DNA of 64,000 bases from a virus, in the IMG/VR virus record IMGVR_UViG_3300043399_000788, positions 1 to 64,000 of that record; one strand, 5' to 3'. This document shows positions 9,182 through 17,942 of the stretch, piece by piece (the first letter of the stretch is position 1; every line of letters begins with the position of its first letter). A program made the position numbers and the translations under genes. The notes below the pieces were generated by a model, which was given only the letters and a program-made list of their open reading frames with translations, had not been told where the DNA came from and did not search any database.

Positions 9182-10188
9182 TGTATAACATACACTGTCA
9201 ATGGCACCCACTTAAAAAGTGTATTATTGGTCGTACATACTATCCTAGTTTTTTTCAAAACATTGCACCAGCAGATAAAATTGCAAAAGTTTGTGAGGAA
9301 ACTGAGCAAGACTTACAAGCACTTGTTAATATTTTAGAACACTTTAATGTTGAAGTGCTACGACCAAAACTTGACGAAAATGATAGATTTGAAAATTACA
9401 ATAGGTCCAATATTCCTAGACCTCCTATTGCTCCGCGAGATGCTCTACTCGTAATTGGAAACAATGTATACGAGTTTGGGGATGACCATATAAGCATAAG
9501 AGCTTGTATTGATGAAACACCAAAACGTTCACCCTTTGCAAAAAGTAGACAACCACTATATCTCCCAGCCCCATCAATAACACAACTGGGTAAAGATTTA
9601 CTTGTCGACACACAGTGTTTTAGTCATTGGGAATTGCAGTGGATTGAAAAACAACTACCCAATTATCGTGTAAACAAAATATCAGTAGGCGGTCACAATG
9701 ATGGTAGCTTTATAATATTAAAACCCGGCGTTGTTATTAGTGTGAAAAATACAATTGATTGGAATGAATATTTCCCAAATTGGAATGTTTTAGAAGTCAA
9801 TAACGATAAGCACACACATTGTAAGCAGTGGTTAATTGATTCCAAAATTAATCAAGGCAAGTGGTGGATACCTGGGCAAGAAGATGATAACGAACTTGCA
9901 GACTTTGTTGATAACTGGTTATCAAATTGGGTTGGATATGCTGCCGAAACCGTGTTTAGTATTAATGCATTGATAATTGACGAGAAACACGTAATCATCA
10001 ATACTCCTAGAGCAGATGTTATACAGTTCCTAAAAAGCAATGGAATCGAAACAATAGTATGTCCACAAAGACATCAATACTTTTGGGATAATGGGATACA
10101 TTGTATGACACTTGATTTAGTACGTGAAGGGGATATGTTTGATCTTTTTCCTAGTCGTAACTATCCTTTTATGTGTAAAGGATATTAA
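9181..10188 (+). CDS. Amidinotransferase-family enzyme (glycine amidinotransferase-like)
   Basis: 335 residues. It shows the family signatures in order: an N-terminal strand (WHPLKKCIIGRTY), APRDALLVIGNNVYE near 84-98, VGGHNDGSFIILKPG with candidate catalytic His172, and DNGIHCMTLDLVREG with candidate nucleophile Cys308. In characterised relatives the Cys takes the amidino group from arginine and passes it to an amine acceptor such as glycine; hydrolytic relatives (deiminases, DDAH) share the fold. The acceptor cannot be predicted. It overlaps the upstream baseplate gene by one base and ends just before a strong terminator, so it is expressed as a late gene with baseplate subunits. That is unusual for a metabolic enzyme. 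Family call is good; reaction is inferred. Confidence 0.85.
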   Translation: MYNIHCQWHPLKKCIIGRTYYPSFFQNIAPADKIAKVCEETEQDLQALVNILEHFNVEVLRPKLDENDRFENYNRSNIPRPPIAPRDALLVIGNNVYEFGDDHISIRACIDETPKRSPFAKSRQPLYLPAPSITQLGKDLLVDTQCFSHWELQWIEKQLPNYRVNKISVGGHNDGSFIILKPGVVISVKNTIDWNEYFPNWNVLEVNNDKHTHCKQWLIDSKINQGKWWIPGQEDDNELADFVDNWLSNWVGYAAETVFSINALIIDEKHVIINTPRADVIQFLKSNGIETIVCPQRHQYFWDNGIHCMTLDLVREGDMFDLFPSRNYPFMCKGY

Positions 10189-10225
10189 TTTTCTTCTTAT
10201 GTTGTTGAGATGTACTACGTACATC

Positions 10226-10266
10226 TGTTCTGCGTGTTTACTTCGTAAACACTTGAACATTTTTTT
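10226..10266 (+). terminator. Rho-independent terminator after the amidinotransferase gene
   Basis: An outer stem (10226-10230 with 10255-10259) and an inner 8-bp stem GTGTTTAC/GTAAACAC (10234-10241 with 10245-10252, loop TTC) are followed directly by seven T (10260-10266). A second perfect 8-bp hairpin, AGATGTAC/GTACATCT, lies just upstream at 10208-10226. This ends the late operon starting at 7292. Confidence 0.85.
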
Positions 10267-10353
10267 CTATTAATTTAAATGCACAGTAATTAATTGTTCT
10301 TCTATACAGCTAACCGCTTAAGCGACTTAAAGTATTCATCTAGATATGATGTC

Positions 10354-10381
10354 ATACTTTTCCTGTTTCCAGGAAAAGTAT
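10354..10381. other. Perfect 12-bp hairpin in convergent region
   Basis: ATACTTTTCCTG pairs with CAGGAAAAGTAT across a TTTC loop. No T-run follows on either strand, so it is not a standard terminator. Confidence 0.6.
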
Positions 10382-10563
10382 AGGAGGTCTTCATCTGAGT
10401 ACTCCATCATACTATGTTATAAGAGATTACATTGTTACATGCACGGAGGCGGTCGTCCGGTACCCCCTACTCTAGCTTTCTACGAACGGAACTTCACCAC
10501 GCCCTAACAAGCGAACGTGTGTTTTAGTTGCGGTTGTATCTTTTTCACAGAGCCGCGATCATT

Positions 10564-10675
10564 TAGCCTAAAGTTAGCCTTACTGTGCCCAATGCGACAA
10601 TGTTGGGGTGTCGCCAACCATCAAGTTGAACGTATATGGGGCTATATAGCCTAAGTTTAGCCTAAATGTGCCTAA
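10564..10675. repeat. Imperfect 29-nt direct repeat pair
   Basis: Copies at 10564-10592 and 10647-10675 match at 24 of 29 positions (TAGCCTAA, TTAGCCT, TGTGCC shared). Their starts are 83 bases apart. The spacer holds the competing GCGACA/TGTCGC and GTTGG/CCAAC stems. Confidence 0.6.
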
Positions 10676-10685
10676 AAAGAGGGTT

Positions 10686-12383
10686 TCAGTATAACTGTTT
10701 TATGATTTGACGAATAGTGTCTTTTGAGCCAAAGTGTTGAGCAAATGTTATAGGTGTGCCATAATTATCGTGTAAGAGTAACATCTTGTTATAGTTAAGT
10801 AAATCTTTTTCTAAAGGTTGACTAATTTTTTCTCCAAATTCTTTCCAGTAATTAAAATTTAAGTAAATTTTAGTAATTACCTTCATGTCAATCTTTTTCA
10901 TATGGAAGATTAAGTTATTGTATAGCATTACCATGCTGTGCATTGCAAGAATATCGCCTAATGTAGCAGTATTCGTTCCTACAACTGTATTGGCAGAGTA
11001 ATATTCGCAATCATCGAGATATGTTAAAACATCATCTCTAGTTTTAACATCATACGGTAATCCAGTAATGTGTAGTGCAGGCACAACACGCAAGTCGTAT
11101 TTTTTTTGATATTCTTTGTTATATCCAGGGCTGTTAATTAACATGCACCAAATATGAGATAATATTGCACGCGGGCTTAGTTCCGCAAATTCTATTAGAT
11201 TTTGAGCATAATTTTCAAGTTTTTGACCAGGCATACCTAGCATAGTTTCAATATCAAATTGAAACTTTGGGTGCTTTTGCTTAGTTTTTACGATGTAATC
11301 TTTGTATTCTGACCAGGGAATATCTGGTCTATTAATGTTGCTCAACACATCCTGATCGATATCTTGCACAGTCATTGTAAACAATCTATTACCTGGATCA
11401 ACAGATTCAACGTAATCGATAATTTCAAAAACACGTTGTTTGTTTAGCTTAGCTAAGTTGTTAAAGGTTAGCTTAAAATTAGGATTGTTCTTTTCAAGCT
11501 CGCATGAATATTTGACAACTTCAATATCTTCTTTGAATAGACCAATATTTGCATCTACCCAACGAACATGTAGATTTAACTCATTAAACAAGTTAAGATC
11601 AAGTTTCCAATCGTATTCTTTGCGTGTTACTTTATGATGTAACCCACTGCTCCAATCACAAAATGCACATGAGTAAGGACAACCTTTTGTGAATTCCCAG
11701 TTCATTATGATAGTAAGCTTATCATTCTTGTTTTTAATTTGATTTACTGCAAAATGAACTTCATCTAGATTATCTAAGTATGGGCTAAGTGTATTAAACT
11801 CTGCATCCTTAAAACGCTTGTATGGTTCAATAACTGGTTTATTATCTGTCATGTAAGAAATATTTGTAGCTGCACTATCAACTGTGTTTGAGTTAATCAT
11901 TGTGTCGATCATTACAGTGAAAGCTTCTTCGCCATCACCATATGCAACGGCATCTAACCATTCATGTTCTTTCCAAAACAGTTCTAATTCTTTATGTGCG
12001 TATATTTCAGGTCCGCCCCCCAACAAAATAATGTGTGGGTACTTGTTTTTAATAAAACGACCAAGACGAGAGTATAAATTGTAATTCCAAATGTATAAAC
12101 CAAAACACATTATGTCTGGTTTTTCGTTTTCAATTATTCTAGTAATTTCGTTTTCACATAAATCAACGTTTATATGTATTGCATCTAACCAATTTACTTT
12201 ATTGTTGTTTTTACCGTGGTGCTTATACCAACTTTTTAGTACCCAATAAGCAGGGTTGATGTGTATGCCGTTATTAAAAGGAATTGTTCCAGAAATGAAC
12301 TTAATGTTCACCGTTGGTTTATTTTCAAAGTAGTTTGAGTGTGGAAAATTCTGAGAAAATTCCCTTTGCAAGATGCTATCCAA
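10686..12383 (-). CDS. B12-type radical SAM protein (tandem copy 1)
   Basis: 565 residues. An N-terminal Rossmann-like domain (KPDIMCFGLYIWN near 88-100, IILLGGGPEI near 118-127, YGDGEEAF near 148-155) matches the cobalamin-binding domain layout of B12-dependent radical SAM enzymes, but I see no DxHxxG cobalamin-ligating motif. The radical SAM core has CPYSCAFC with Cys235, Cys239 and Cys242 for the 4Fe-4S cluster, followed by DWSSGLHHK and, farther on, IETMLGMPGQ. Start is TTG at 12383, supported by alignment with the upstream paralogue. A late motif lies 15 bases upstream. Substrate unknown. Confidence 0.82.
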   Translation of the reverse strand: MDSILQREFSQNFPHSNYFENKPTVNIKFISGTIPFNNGIHINPAYWVLKSWYKHHGKNNNKVNWLDAIHINVDLCENEITRIIENEKPDIMCFGLYIWNYNLYSRLGRFIKNKYPHIILLGGGPEIYAHKELELFWKEHEWLDAVAYGDGEEAFTVMIDTMINSNTVDSAATNISYMTDNKPVIEPYKRFKDAEFNTLSPYLDNLDEVHFAVNQIKNKNDKLTIIMNWEFTKGCPYSCAFCDWSSGLHHKVTRKEYDWKLDLNLFNELNLHVRWVDANIGLFKEDIEVVKYSCELEKNNPNFKLTFNNLAKLNKQRVFEIIDYVESVDPGNRLFTMTVQDIDQDVLSNINRPDIPWSEYKDYIVKTKQKHPKFQFDIETMLGMPGQKLENYAQNLIEFAELSPRAILSHIWCMLINSPGYNKEYQKKYDLRVVPALHITGLPYDVKTRDDVLTYLDDCEYYSANTVVGTNTATLGDILAMHSMVMLYNNLIFHMKKIDMKVITKIYLNFNYWKEFGEKISQPLEKDLLNYNKMLLLHDNYGTPITFAQHFGSKDTIRQIIKQLY

Positions 12384-12398
12384 TCTCTAATATAGCGT

Positions 12399-12406
12399 TA
12401 TTTATT
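12399..12406 (-). promoter_or_regulatory. Late promoter motif for the second radical-SAM gene
   Basis: AATAAATA on the minus strand, 15 bases before the TTG start at 12383 and overlapping the stop codon of the upstream radical-SAM gene. It would allow separate late expression of the distal copy. Confidence 0.45.
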
Positions 12407-14096
12407 TTAAGAATTGAATCCAATTTTTTTGTTGATTAAAATAGGTATAAAACGATTGCGGGCCATCTAAAGTTTCAACAAGTATCATTGGAAATCCAAA
12501 AATATCTTTATTTTTGAGTATATCGTTAGCACACTTTTCTCCAAAAGTTATCCAATTTTTGCTTCTTAATGCATTAGAAAAGTGTTTAGTATTAATATTC
12601 CATTTTTTGTTTTTACAAAAATCAGCGTAACTATTATAGAAGTAACTCATGCCTATCATAGCTACATGATTAGCAAAAGTTGCACTCATAGTATCAGTAA
12701 CAAATTTACTTTTTGTCCAAGATGAGGAATTTAAATTTTCATTTAACTCTTGTAGTGTTTTAAAGTTCTCAGGAGTTGAATGCAAATATCCTAATTCGTT
12801 AATTTTTAATTTGAATTTATCAATGTATTCAGGTGATGCAGCAGGACTATTTGGTAAAAAGTTAAACAAAGATCCTGCAACTTTGTAAACATCTAATGTT
12901 GCAAATTCTAATAACATGTTAGCATATGAATCGAGAGTTTGTCCTGGTAAACCAATGATTAACTCTATCATAAACTTTATTTGTGGATTACGTTGTTTTA
13001 CATCAATCAATAATTGCTTATGCTCGTCCCAGGGAACATCTGGTCTTGAAATATTTTTAAGTATTTCTGAACTGATGTCTTGTATTGCAATAGTATGGGT
13101 AACACTTCCTGGAGATTGCTGTTCTAATTTCTCAATAAGAGAATAGACTACATGTTTCTTTACTTTACTATAATTAGATAAACGTAGTTCAAATTTTGGA
13201 TTAACTTTTTTAAGAGTTAAAGCAGTATCAACTATTTCAACATCTTCTTTGTGAATACCAATATTAGCATCAATCCAGTTTGCAACAAGATCAATTTCAT
13301 TAAAGAAATCTAAATCTGCTTTATAGTCATAAGTTTTGCGATATGTTTTATGATGTAATCCACTACTCCAATCACAGAAAGTACAAGAAAACGGACACCC
13401 ACGAGTAAATTCCCAATTTATGATTGGGAAAACATTTGATGTTTCACGTAAATTTTTTATAGTATTAGCAATATCTTCTTTGTTATGCAAGTAAGGGCTA
13501 ATTGTTTTGTATTCAGGATCATTAAATCTTCTATATCCAACGTTGATACTACTTTCATTTTGTTTATAAACAAAATTACATGGTGTCAGTTTAACACTGT
13601 TTATATCAAACATAGAATCAATTAAGGTAGTGAATGCTTCTTCACCATCACCATACACAACTACATCAACAAAATCATGCGTTTCCCAAAAAGTACTTGA
13701 AGTTTTATGAACATCTACTTCAGGTCCTCCTGCAAGTATTATAGTTGATGGTCTGCGTTTTTTAATTTCTTTTCCTAAGTTAGAATAGCGACTATGATTC
13801 CACAAGTACAGGCCTAGACAAACAATGTCTATATCTTCTTCTTCAATTATTTTTAAAAAGTCATCAACACTTAAGTTACTGTCATTTAGTTGTGGCGTTT
13901 TCCAAGATAATCGATTAGGAAAATTACCATTTAAATCGTAGTAACATTTAATAAACCAACTACTGGGATTAATCCATAACTGATTATCCCAATAAATATT
14001 TGGGATCATTCCCGCAAAAAATTTAATATTAACTTTTTCTTTATTTGCAAACTTATTCGCATAAGGAAAAGTAAGTTTAAATGTTTCTTCAATCAT
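12402..14096 (-). CDS. B12-type radical SAM protein (tandem copy 2)
   Basis: 564 residues, a clear full-length paralogue of the next gene: matching N-terminus (KVNIKFFAGMIP), LGLYLWN, IILAGGPEV, YGDGEEAF, then CPFSCTFC with Cys234, Cys238 and Cys241, DWSSGLHHK, and MIELIIGLPGQ. The two proteins keep the same domain spacing to within a residue or two up to the cluster motif, so they arose by duplication and then diverged widely. The cobalamin-ligating DxHxxG motif is again not evident. The ATG overlaps the end of the nuclease gene by 8 bases. Possible roles include methylation or rearrangement of a peptide or sugar; the sequence does not decide. Confidence 0.82.
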   Translation of the reverse strand: MIEETFKLTFPYANKFANKEKVNIKFFAGMIPNIYWDNQLWINPSSWFIKCYYDLNGNFPNRLSWKTPQLNDSNLSVDDFLKIIEEEDIDIVCLGLYLWNHSRYSNLGKEIKKRRPSTIILAGGPEVDVHKTSSTFWETHDFVDVVVYGDGEEAFTTLIDSMFDINSVKLTPCNFVYKQNESSINVGYRRFNDPEYKTISPYLHNKEDIANTIKNLRETSNVFPIINWEFTRGCPFSCTFCDWSSGLHHKTYRKTYDYKADLDFFNEIDLVANWIDANIGIHKEDVEIVDTALTLKKVNPKFELRLSNYSKVKKHVVYSLIEKLEQQSPGSVTHTIAIQDISSEILKNISRPDVPWDEHKQLLIDVKQRNPQIKFMIELIIGLPGQTLDSYANMLLEFATLDVYKVAGSLFNFLPNSPAASPEYIDKFKLKINELGYLHSTPENFKTLQELNENLNSSSWTKSKFVTDTMSATFANHVAMIGMSYFYNSYADFCKNKKWNINTKHFSNALRSKNWITFGEKCANDILKNKDIFGFPMILVETLDGPQSFYTYFNQQKNWIQFLK

Positions 14097-14613
14097 CTTT
14101 GTTGCAAAGCTGCTTTATAATGTCAGCGTTTATATTCCAAAAACTATTAAATTCAGTTATTACCCATGGATCATACTTTTCACCATGGTACCACATAAAA
14201 CTAAGACCAGGATTAACTTGTGGCCTCCACTTTGCTTCAAATGCAACATATGCACCTTTGCGATTAAACTTCATTGCAAGTATATTGAAGTCTGTCTCAT
14301 CACAAGTATCTCGTATTTGTTCTATCCAACCATCTAGTTGTTTGTTAGAACCAGCGTACAATTGATGAAAGGCAAAGTCCTTATAGAACTTTGCCTCTAA
14401 GTTAAGTTTGGGAAAACTGGGTCCTGGAATTATGTCCCCTTTAAAGCCACGAATTTGTTCTTCACTTAAGGTATTTTTACGATGACTATTTTTACCACCA
14501 ATAAACGCACCTGAGTTTGGAACTCTTACAAAACTTTCTCCGTATAAGTTGGAAAGAAAATCTGCGACTTCTCTTTCCCATCCGTTACCTTTAGCTTTCC
14601 CTTTACTTGGCAA
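14089..14613 (-). CDS. PD-(D/E)XK nuclease, Holliday-junction-resolvase-like
   Basis: 174 residues. Motifs fit the PD-(D/E)XK fold: GWEREVADFL with a first-helix Glu near residue 13, then NSGAF, KGDIIPGPSFPKLNLEAKF giving the D...ExK active site, and a C-terminal mixed region. Archaeal Hjc-type resolvases and phage recombination nucleases share this arrangement. The gene sits downstream of gp46/gp47, consistent with recombination or DNA-end processing. Start is TTG at 14613 with a GGGAAA stretch upstream; no earlier ATG is in frame. Specific substrate not assigned. Confidence 0.7.
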   Translation of the reverse strand: MPSKGKAKGNGWEREVADFLSNLYGESFVRVPNSGAFIGGKNSHRKNTLSEEQIRGFKGDIIPGPSFPKLNLEAKFYKDFAFHQLYAGSNKQLDGWIEQIRDTCDETDFNILAMKFNRKGAYVAFEAKWRPQVNPGLSFMWYHGEKYDPWVITEFNSFWNINADIIKQLCNKDD

Positions 14614-14767
14614 TTTGTTTCCCTAAATTAGGCGGTACCCATTTGTCTTGTCCTACAATCCGCTGCATTGGATGCACAGCATTGTCGTATGCCCGGCAAT
14701 TATACTCAGCAATTTCTTCGCTTGTGTACTTCATTCGAGGATCAACAAACTCGTTCCGCTTTAACAT
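14603..14767 (-). CDS. Small hypothetical protein, 54 residues
   Basis: An open frame starting ATG at 14767 immediately after the stop of the upstream gene, encoding MLKRNEFVDPRMKYTSEEIA and ending VPPNLGKQIAK. It overlaps the nuclease start by 11 bases, so all four small genes form a gap-free chain. The peptide is charged and contains a W and several conserved-looking turns but no motif I know. The tight packing is the main support. Confidence 0.65.
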   Translation of the reverse strand: MLKRNEFVDPRMKYTSEEIAEYNCRAYDNAVHPMQRIVGQDKWVPPNLGKQIAK

Positions 14768-14959
14768 TTAGTCCTTCTTTGCAGCTAGTGCATTCTTAGC
14801 TTCTGTAATTTCCTTACGACGTGTTGCAGCAAGCTTGCGGATTTCATTTAGTGCCTTACGAGCACGACCAGCAGCAGCCTTTACACCTTTCTCAGAAAAC
14901 TTGGTGTTCTCTTCTATATATGCATCAATTTGACGTAGTAGTTCATCATGAGTATTCAT
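14768..14959 (-). CDS. Histone H1-like (Hc1-type) small basic protein
   Basis: 63 residues, a basic helical protein with the block KGVKAAAGRARKALNEIRKL and a Lys/Ala-rich end. This resembles the Hc1/histone-H1-like proteins seen in bacteria and in marine T4-like phages, thought to bind DNA. It is in the recombination operon between gp46 and the nuclease. The family call is by pattern; whether it compacts DNA or regulates is unknown. Confidence 0.65.
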   Translation of the reverse strand: MNTHDELLRQIDAYIEENTKFSEKGVKAAAGRARKALNEIRKLAATRRKEITEAKNALAAKKD

Positions 14960-15141
14960 TTTTTGTTTCCTTTATAAACTAATCTCTTAAATTCAGAAAA
15001 CGTCATTTTAAAATCTGCTCCGCTTTCTTTATAGTACTTGTGCAATTCAGTTGCCTGTATTGCCTTATCAACTCTATTACTCCATACAGCCTTTTGTTTA
15101 CTTGTTTCAGATCTTATTTCCATCCGAACTTTACGCTTCAT
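14956..15141 (-). CDS. Small hypothetical protein, 61 residues
   Basis: A basic, helical peptide (MKRKVRMEIRSETSKQKAVW at the start, ending FSEFKRLVYKGNKK). It overlaps the end of gp46 by 11 bases and the Hc1-like gene by 4 bases (ATGA junction), so translational coupling is likely. No family recognised. Confidence 0.65.
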   Translation of the reverse strand: MKRKVRMEIRSETSKQKAVWSNRVDKAIQATELHKYYKESGADFKMTFSEFKRLVYKGNKK

Positions 15142-16918
15142 TCGCTATCTCCACATCATTGCTATACGTTGTAAATCCATTCTCTTTAACAACAGTTAAA
15201 ATGTTGTTAACTCTACTGGATAGTTCATCCTTGTGACTTACAAGGAATATGCTCTTGTTGCGTTCACGGCTCATCTTTTTTAGAATAGCCATTGCGCTTT
15301 CTACACCGCTTGTATCCATGCCGCTATCAACCATTTCGTCAATAAACAGCAAGTTTATTGGCTGATAAAGCCCTTCCCAAACGTCTCTAAATGCCCAACT
15401 TAAACTCAAAATAAGTCGGTTTCTTTCACCTCTAGATAGGTTATCAAAGTCCAATTCCCTGCCCAGTTCCTCGATTAAAACAGTTAAATCTGACTGGAAT
15501 TTAACGGAATGTGGTAGACCAATCTGCTGCAAATAGTAATGCAAACGTGCATTTAAGTATGCAAGATTTTGATCAATGATAGTCTTACGTATGAAAGAAT
15601 CCTTGTTTGTAAGCAGTTTAAGCAAGAATTCTTGGTGTTCCTTAAACTTAGTTAGCTCATTAATATGATCCCAACTAATTTCTTCAACAGCAGAGATCCG
15701 CATATCTGCAATTTGCTCGATATACGGATCCTGCTCTGCCAGCCTATGCTCCAGCTGTGAACTTAACTTATCAATACTATTTCTATGCTCCATAGCTTGC
15801 TCAATGCTATCGTAAAACACTTTAGGTGCTTTGCCAATATCACCAATTTCAGCAAGCGTTGCTTCAAACTCATCTGTTTGAGATTGTAGCTTAAGCATGT
15901 GCTTTTCGCTATCTTCTTTTTGCTTTAACTTACCAGCAAGGATTGTTTCTTGCTTGTTGTCATGCAATTTGCTGCCACAAGCAAAGCACTTGTGATCTTG
16001 TAGATCAGCAATTTCCTTGTTTAGCTTATCATAACTCTTTTCTTCTTTAACGTAATCAGCACGAATGCTCTTAAGCCACTTCTCTGCTTCTTGCTTACGT
16101 TTTACTTTAGTGTGGTACTCTGAAAGCTTTTTGTGATTTTCAATCTCAGCTTCAACATCAATATCTTTTAGATCTTCGAGTGCTTGTACTAAACGAGAAA
16201 TATCTTCTTCACGTTTTGTTTCCCAAAGCTTTTGACGGCGCTCTAAGCTTTCAATTTGTTCCTGAATTTTTTTGTTAGCATCCTGCATCGCTTTAATGCG
16301 ATACTCTTCCTCAGTAACAGCGTCTTTAGTAGACTTTACTAGTTCTTTTAGACGCTCTGCTTTTGCACTTAACTGTGTAATACCAAGCAACTGCTCAATG
16401 ATTTCACGTTGATCGTTGGCGCGCATTGATAGGAAAGGTTCAGTGTATGTGTTAAGTGCGAGTACATGCTTAAACATGTCATGACTTAGACTTAGTAGAG
16501 ATTCGATTTCTTTTTGTGTTTCTCTACTATCACCTTGAGCATCATCCTCAATGTCTTTTTCTGTTTTGTCTAAACCGTTAACATAAAACTTTAGTACGTT
16601 AGGTTTACGACCACGTTCGATTCGATATTGGTTACCATTAATTTCAAAATCAATTGTAACTAACATGTTCTTCCCGTTAGTTTTATTGATTAAGTTTTCT
16701 TTTTTAATGTTTGTGAGTGCAACACCAAATAGCGCATAACTTAGTGCATTAATCATTGTGGTTTTGCCTGTACCGTTTCGTGCACCAGCATCGTCACCAC
16801 CAAGATCCATGTTTTGTCCAAGTACAAGTGTTAGATCATTACGATCAAAGCTTACGCTTTGTGTAACGTTACCAACACTCATAAAGTTTTTAACAGTTAA
16901 AGCTTTTAATTTAAGCAT
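15131..16918 (-). CDS. 46: Recombination endonuclease subunit gp46 (Rad50/SbcC-like ATPase)
   Basis: 595 residues from the ATG at 16918 (a TTG lies one codon upstream). The N-terminal ATPase half contains a Walker A-type loop (ARNGTGKTT near 47-55). A long coiled coil carries a CFACG zinc hook near the middle. The C-terminal half has the ABC signature LSRGERNRL and Walker B LLFIDEMVDSG. With gp47 it forms the Mre11-Rad50-like complex that resects DNA ends for recombination-dependent replication. T4 gp46 is 560 residues. The ATG overlaps the gp47 stop codon. Confidence 0.96.
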   Translation of the reverse strand: MLKLKALTVKNFMSVGNVTQSVSFDRNDLTLVLGQNMDLGGDDAGARNGTGKTTMINALSYALFGVALTNIKKENLINKTNGKNMLVTIDFEINGNQYRIERGRKPNVLKFYVNGLDKTEKDIEDDAQGDSRETQKEIESLLSLSHDMFKHVLALNTYTEPFLSMRANDQREIIEQLLGITQLSAKAERLKELVKSTKDAVTEEEYRIKAMQDANKKIQEQIESLERRQKLWETKREEDISRLVQALEDLKDIDVEAEIENHKKLSEYHTKVKRKQEAEKWLKSIRADYVKEEKSYDKLNKEIADLQDHKCFACGSKLHDNKQETILAGKLKQKEDSEKHMLKLQSQTDEFEATLAEIGDIGKAPKVFYDSIEQAMEHRNSIDKLSSQLEHRLAEQDPYIEQIADMRISAVEEISWDHINELTKFKEHQEFLLKLLTNKDSFIRKTIIDQNLAYLNARLHYYLQQIGLPHSVKFQSDLTVLIEELGRELDFDNLSRGERNRLILSLSWAFRDVWEGLYQPINLLFIDEMVDSGMDTSGVESAMAILKKMSRERNKSIFLVSHKDELSSRVNNILTVVKENGFTTYSNDVEIANEA

Positions 16919-17931
16919 CAAAGATTCTCGTAAATTTGTAGTAATAGTTTTGAGTCGTAGAACTCACTCTCAACATTTGCTAACTGAGTATGCACGATTT
17001 GATCAACTGATTCAAATTTCACTTCGGTAGTAGTATCAAATCCAGCTTCGTCCTGCTTTTGTGGAATTAATGCAAGTTCACGCGGCTTATACTGTGCATC
17101 GAACGTTTCTCGAATAAAGTTGGCTTCCTCATAGGAGATAGGAATATCAATGTTAACACGCAAATAGCTTTCAGGTGTTAAGTGATAATCTGGATTATCC
17201 AATAGCTGACTAAGTTTAATAACACGATACTTTGGTGCTTTGTCCCATGCATAATAATCATGGTTACCATCCCAGTTTAGGATCATAACGCCACGTTCAT
17301 CATCCCAAGCATCGCTGTAATCATGTGGGAAAGCATTTCCAATATAATGAATATTTTGTCTGTTTTGTCGTTTATGGAAATGCCCAGTCCACACATACTC
17401 TACACCGCCTAAATCCTCAGCTTGGATTTCGCCGTGATCTGGCATTTCTACCATACTATTCATTTTAAACTTAGGTAGTTCGAAGTGTCCAAATACGTGC
17501 TTAGCATTAAGCTTACGCATTGTTTTATATTCATCTTGAACTAGCCAAGGCACCATAACCATATCGCCTTCACGATAAAGATCATTATGTATATGAATGT
17601 TAGGAATGTGATTTGCCCATTCCATTGAAGCAATCGTTCTCTTATCACGATAGTATAGATCATGATTGCCTACAATAAAGTCGGCACGATCAAATCGTTC
17701 GTTAATTAATTCCAAAGCTTTTAAGCTTGCAGTAAGTGTATATAAGCTAATGCTGGCACGATTATGATGCCAGTCGCCTGTGAACAATACACGATCACAA
17801 CCTTTTTCAACGCCAAGCTTTGTAGCCCAGTCGACAAAGTCTAAGCAGTCTTGGTTAAACTGTTGACTGTTAGACTTTTTGCCAAAATGAATATCTGTAA
17901 AAACGAGAGCACGATTAAAAGGGTTAGTCAT
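16918..17931 (-). CDS. 47: Recombination endonuclease subunit gp47 (Mre11-like)
   Basis: 337 residues, matching T4 gp47 length. Metallophosphoesterase motifs appear in order: DIHFG near 13-17, GDWHHN near 51-56, GNHD near 92-95, and GHF/H motifs in the middle (VFGHFELP, WTGHFHKRQN). These bind two metal ions for nuclease activity. It is the partner of gp46 in the adjacent gene. Confidence 0.96.
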   Translation of the reverse strand: MTNPFNRALVFTDIHFGKKSNSQQFNQDCLDFVDWATKLGVEKGCDRVLFTGDWHHNRASISLYTLTASLKALELINERFDRADFIVGNHDLYYRDKRTIASMEWANHIPNIHIHNDLYREGDMVMVPWLVQDEYKTMRKLNAKHVFGHFELPKFKMNSMVEMPDHGEIQAEDLGGVEYVWTGHFHKRQNRQNIHYIGNAFPHDYSDAWDDERGVMILNWDGNHDYYAWDKAPKYRVIKLSQLLDNPDYHLTPESYLRVNIDIPISYEEANFIRETFDAQYKPRELALIPQKQDEAGFDTTTEVKFESVDQIVHTQLANVESEFYDSKLLLQIYENL

Positions 17932-17942
17932 GCTTTAAAATA

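Larger units (their letters stand above)
10267..10685. other. Convergent intergenic region, structured and locally GC-rich
   Basis: No convincing gene. The stretch 10441-10560 has about 54 percent G+C by my count, clearly above the AT-rich surroundings. It holds a 12-bp perfect hairpin (10354-10381), a 29-nt imperfect direct repeat, and two competing hairpins at 10594-10614 and 10602-10618. A 53-codon frame (10346-10507) is open but lacks coding signs and overlaps the hairpin. It could encode a small RNA or hold a processing or replication element; none of these is proven. Confidence 0.5.

Noticed and set aside
10346-10507. 53-codon open frame in the convergent region
   Set aside because: It overlaps a perfect hairpin, lacks a ribosome binding site, and its Cys/Tyr/Arg-rich translation looks random. 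An RNA or structural role fits the hairpins better.
10430-10520. tRNA or tmRNA in the GC-rich stretch
   Set aside because: I could not fold a cloverleaf on either strand and there is no proper T-arm sequence or acceptor pairing.
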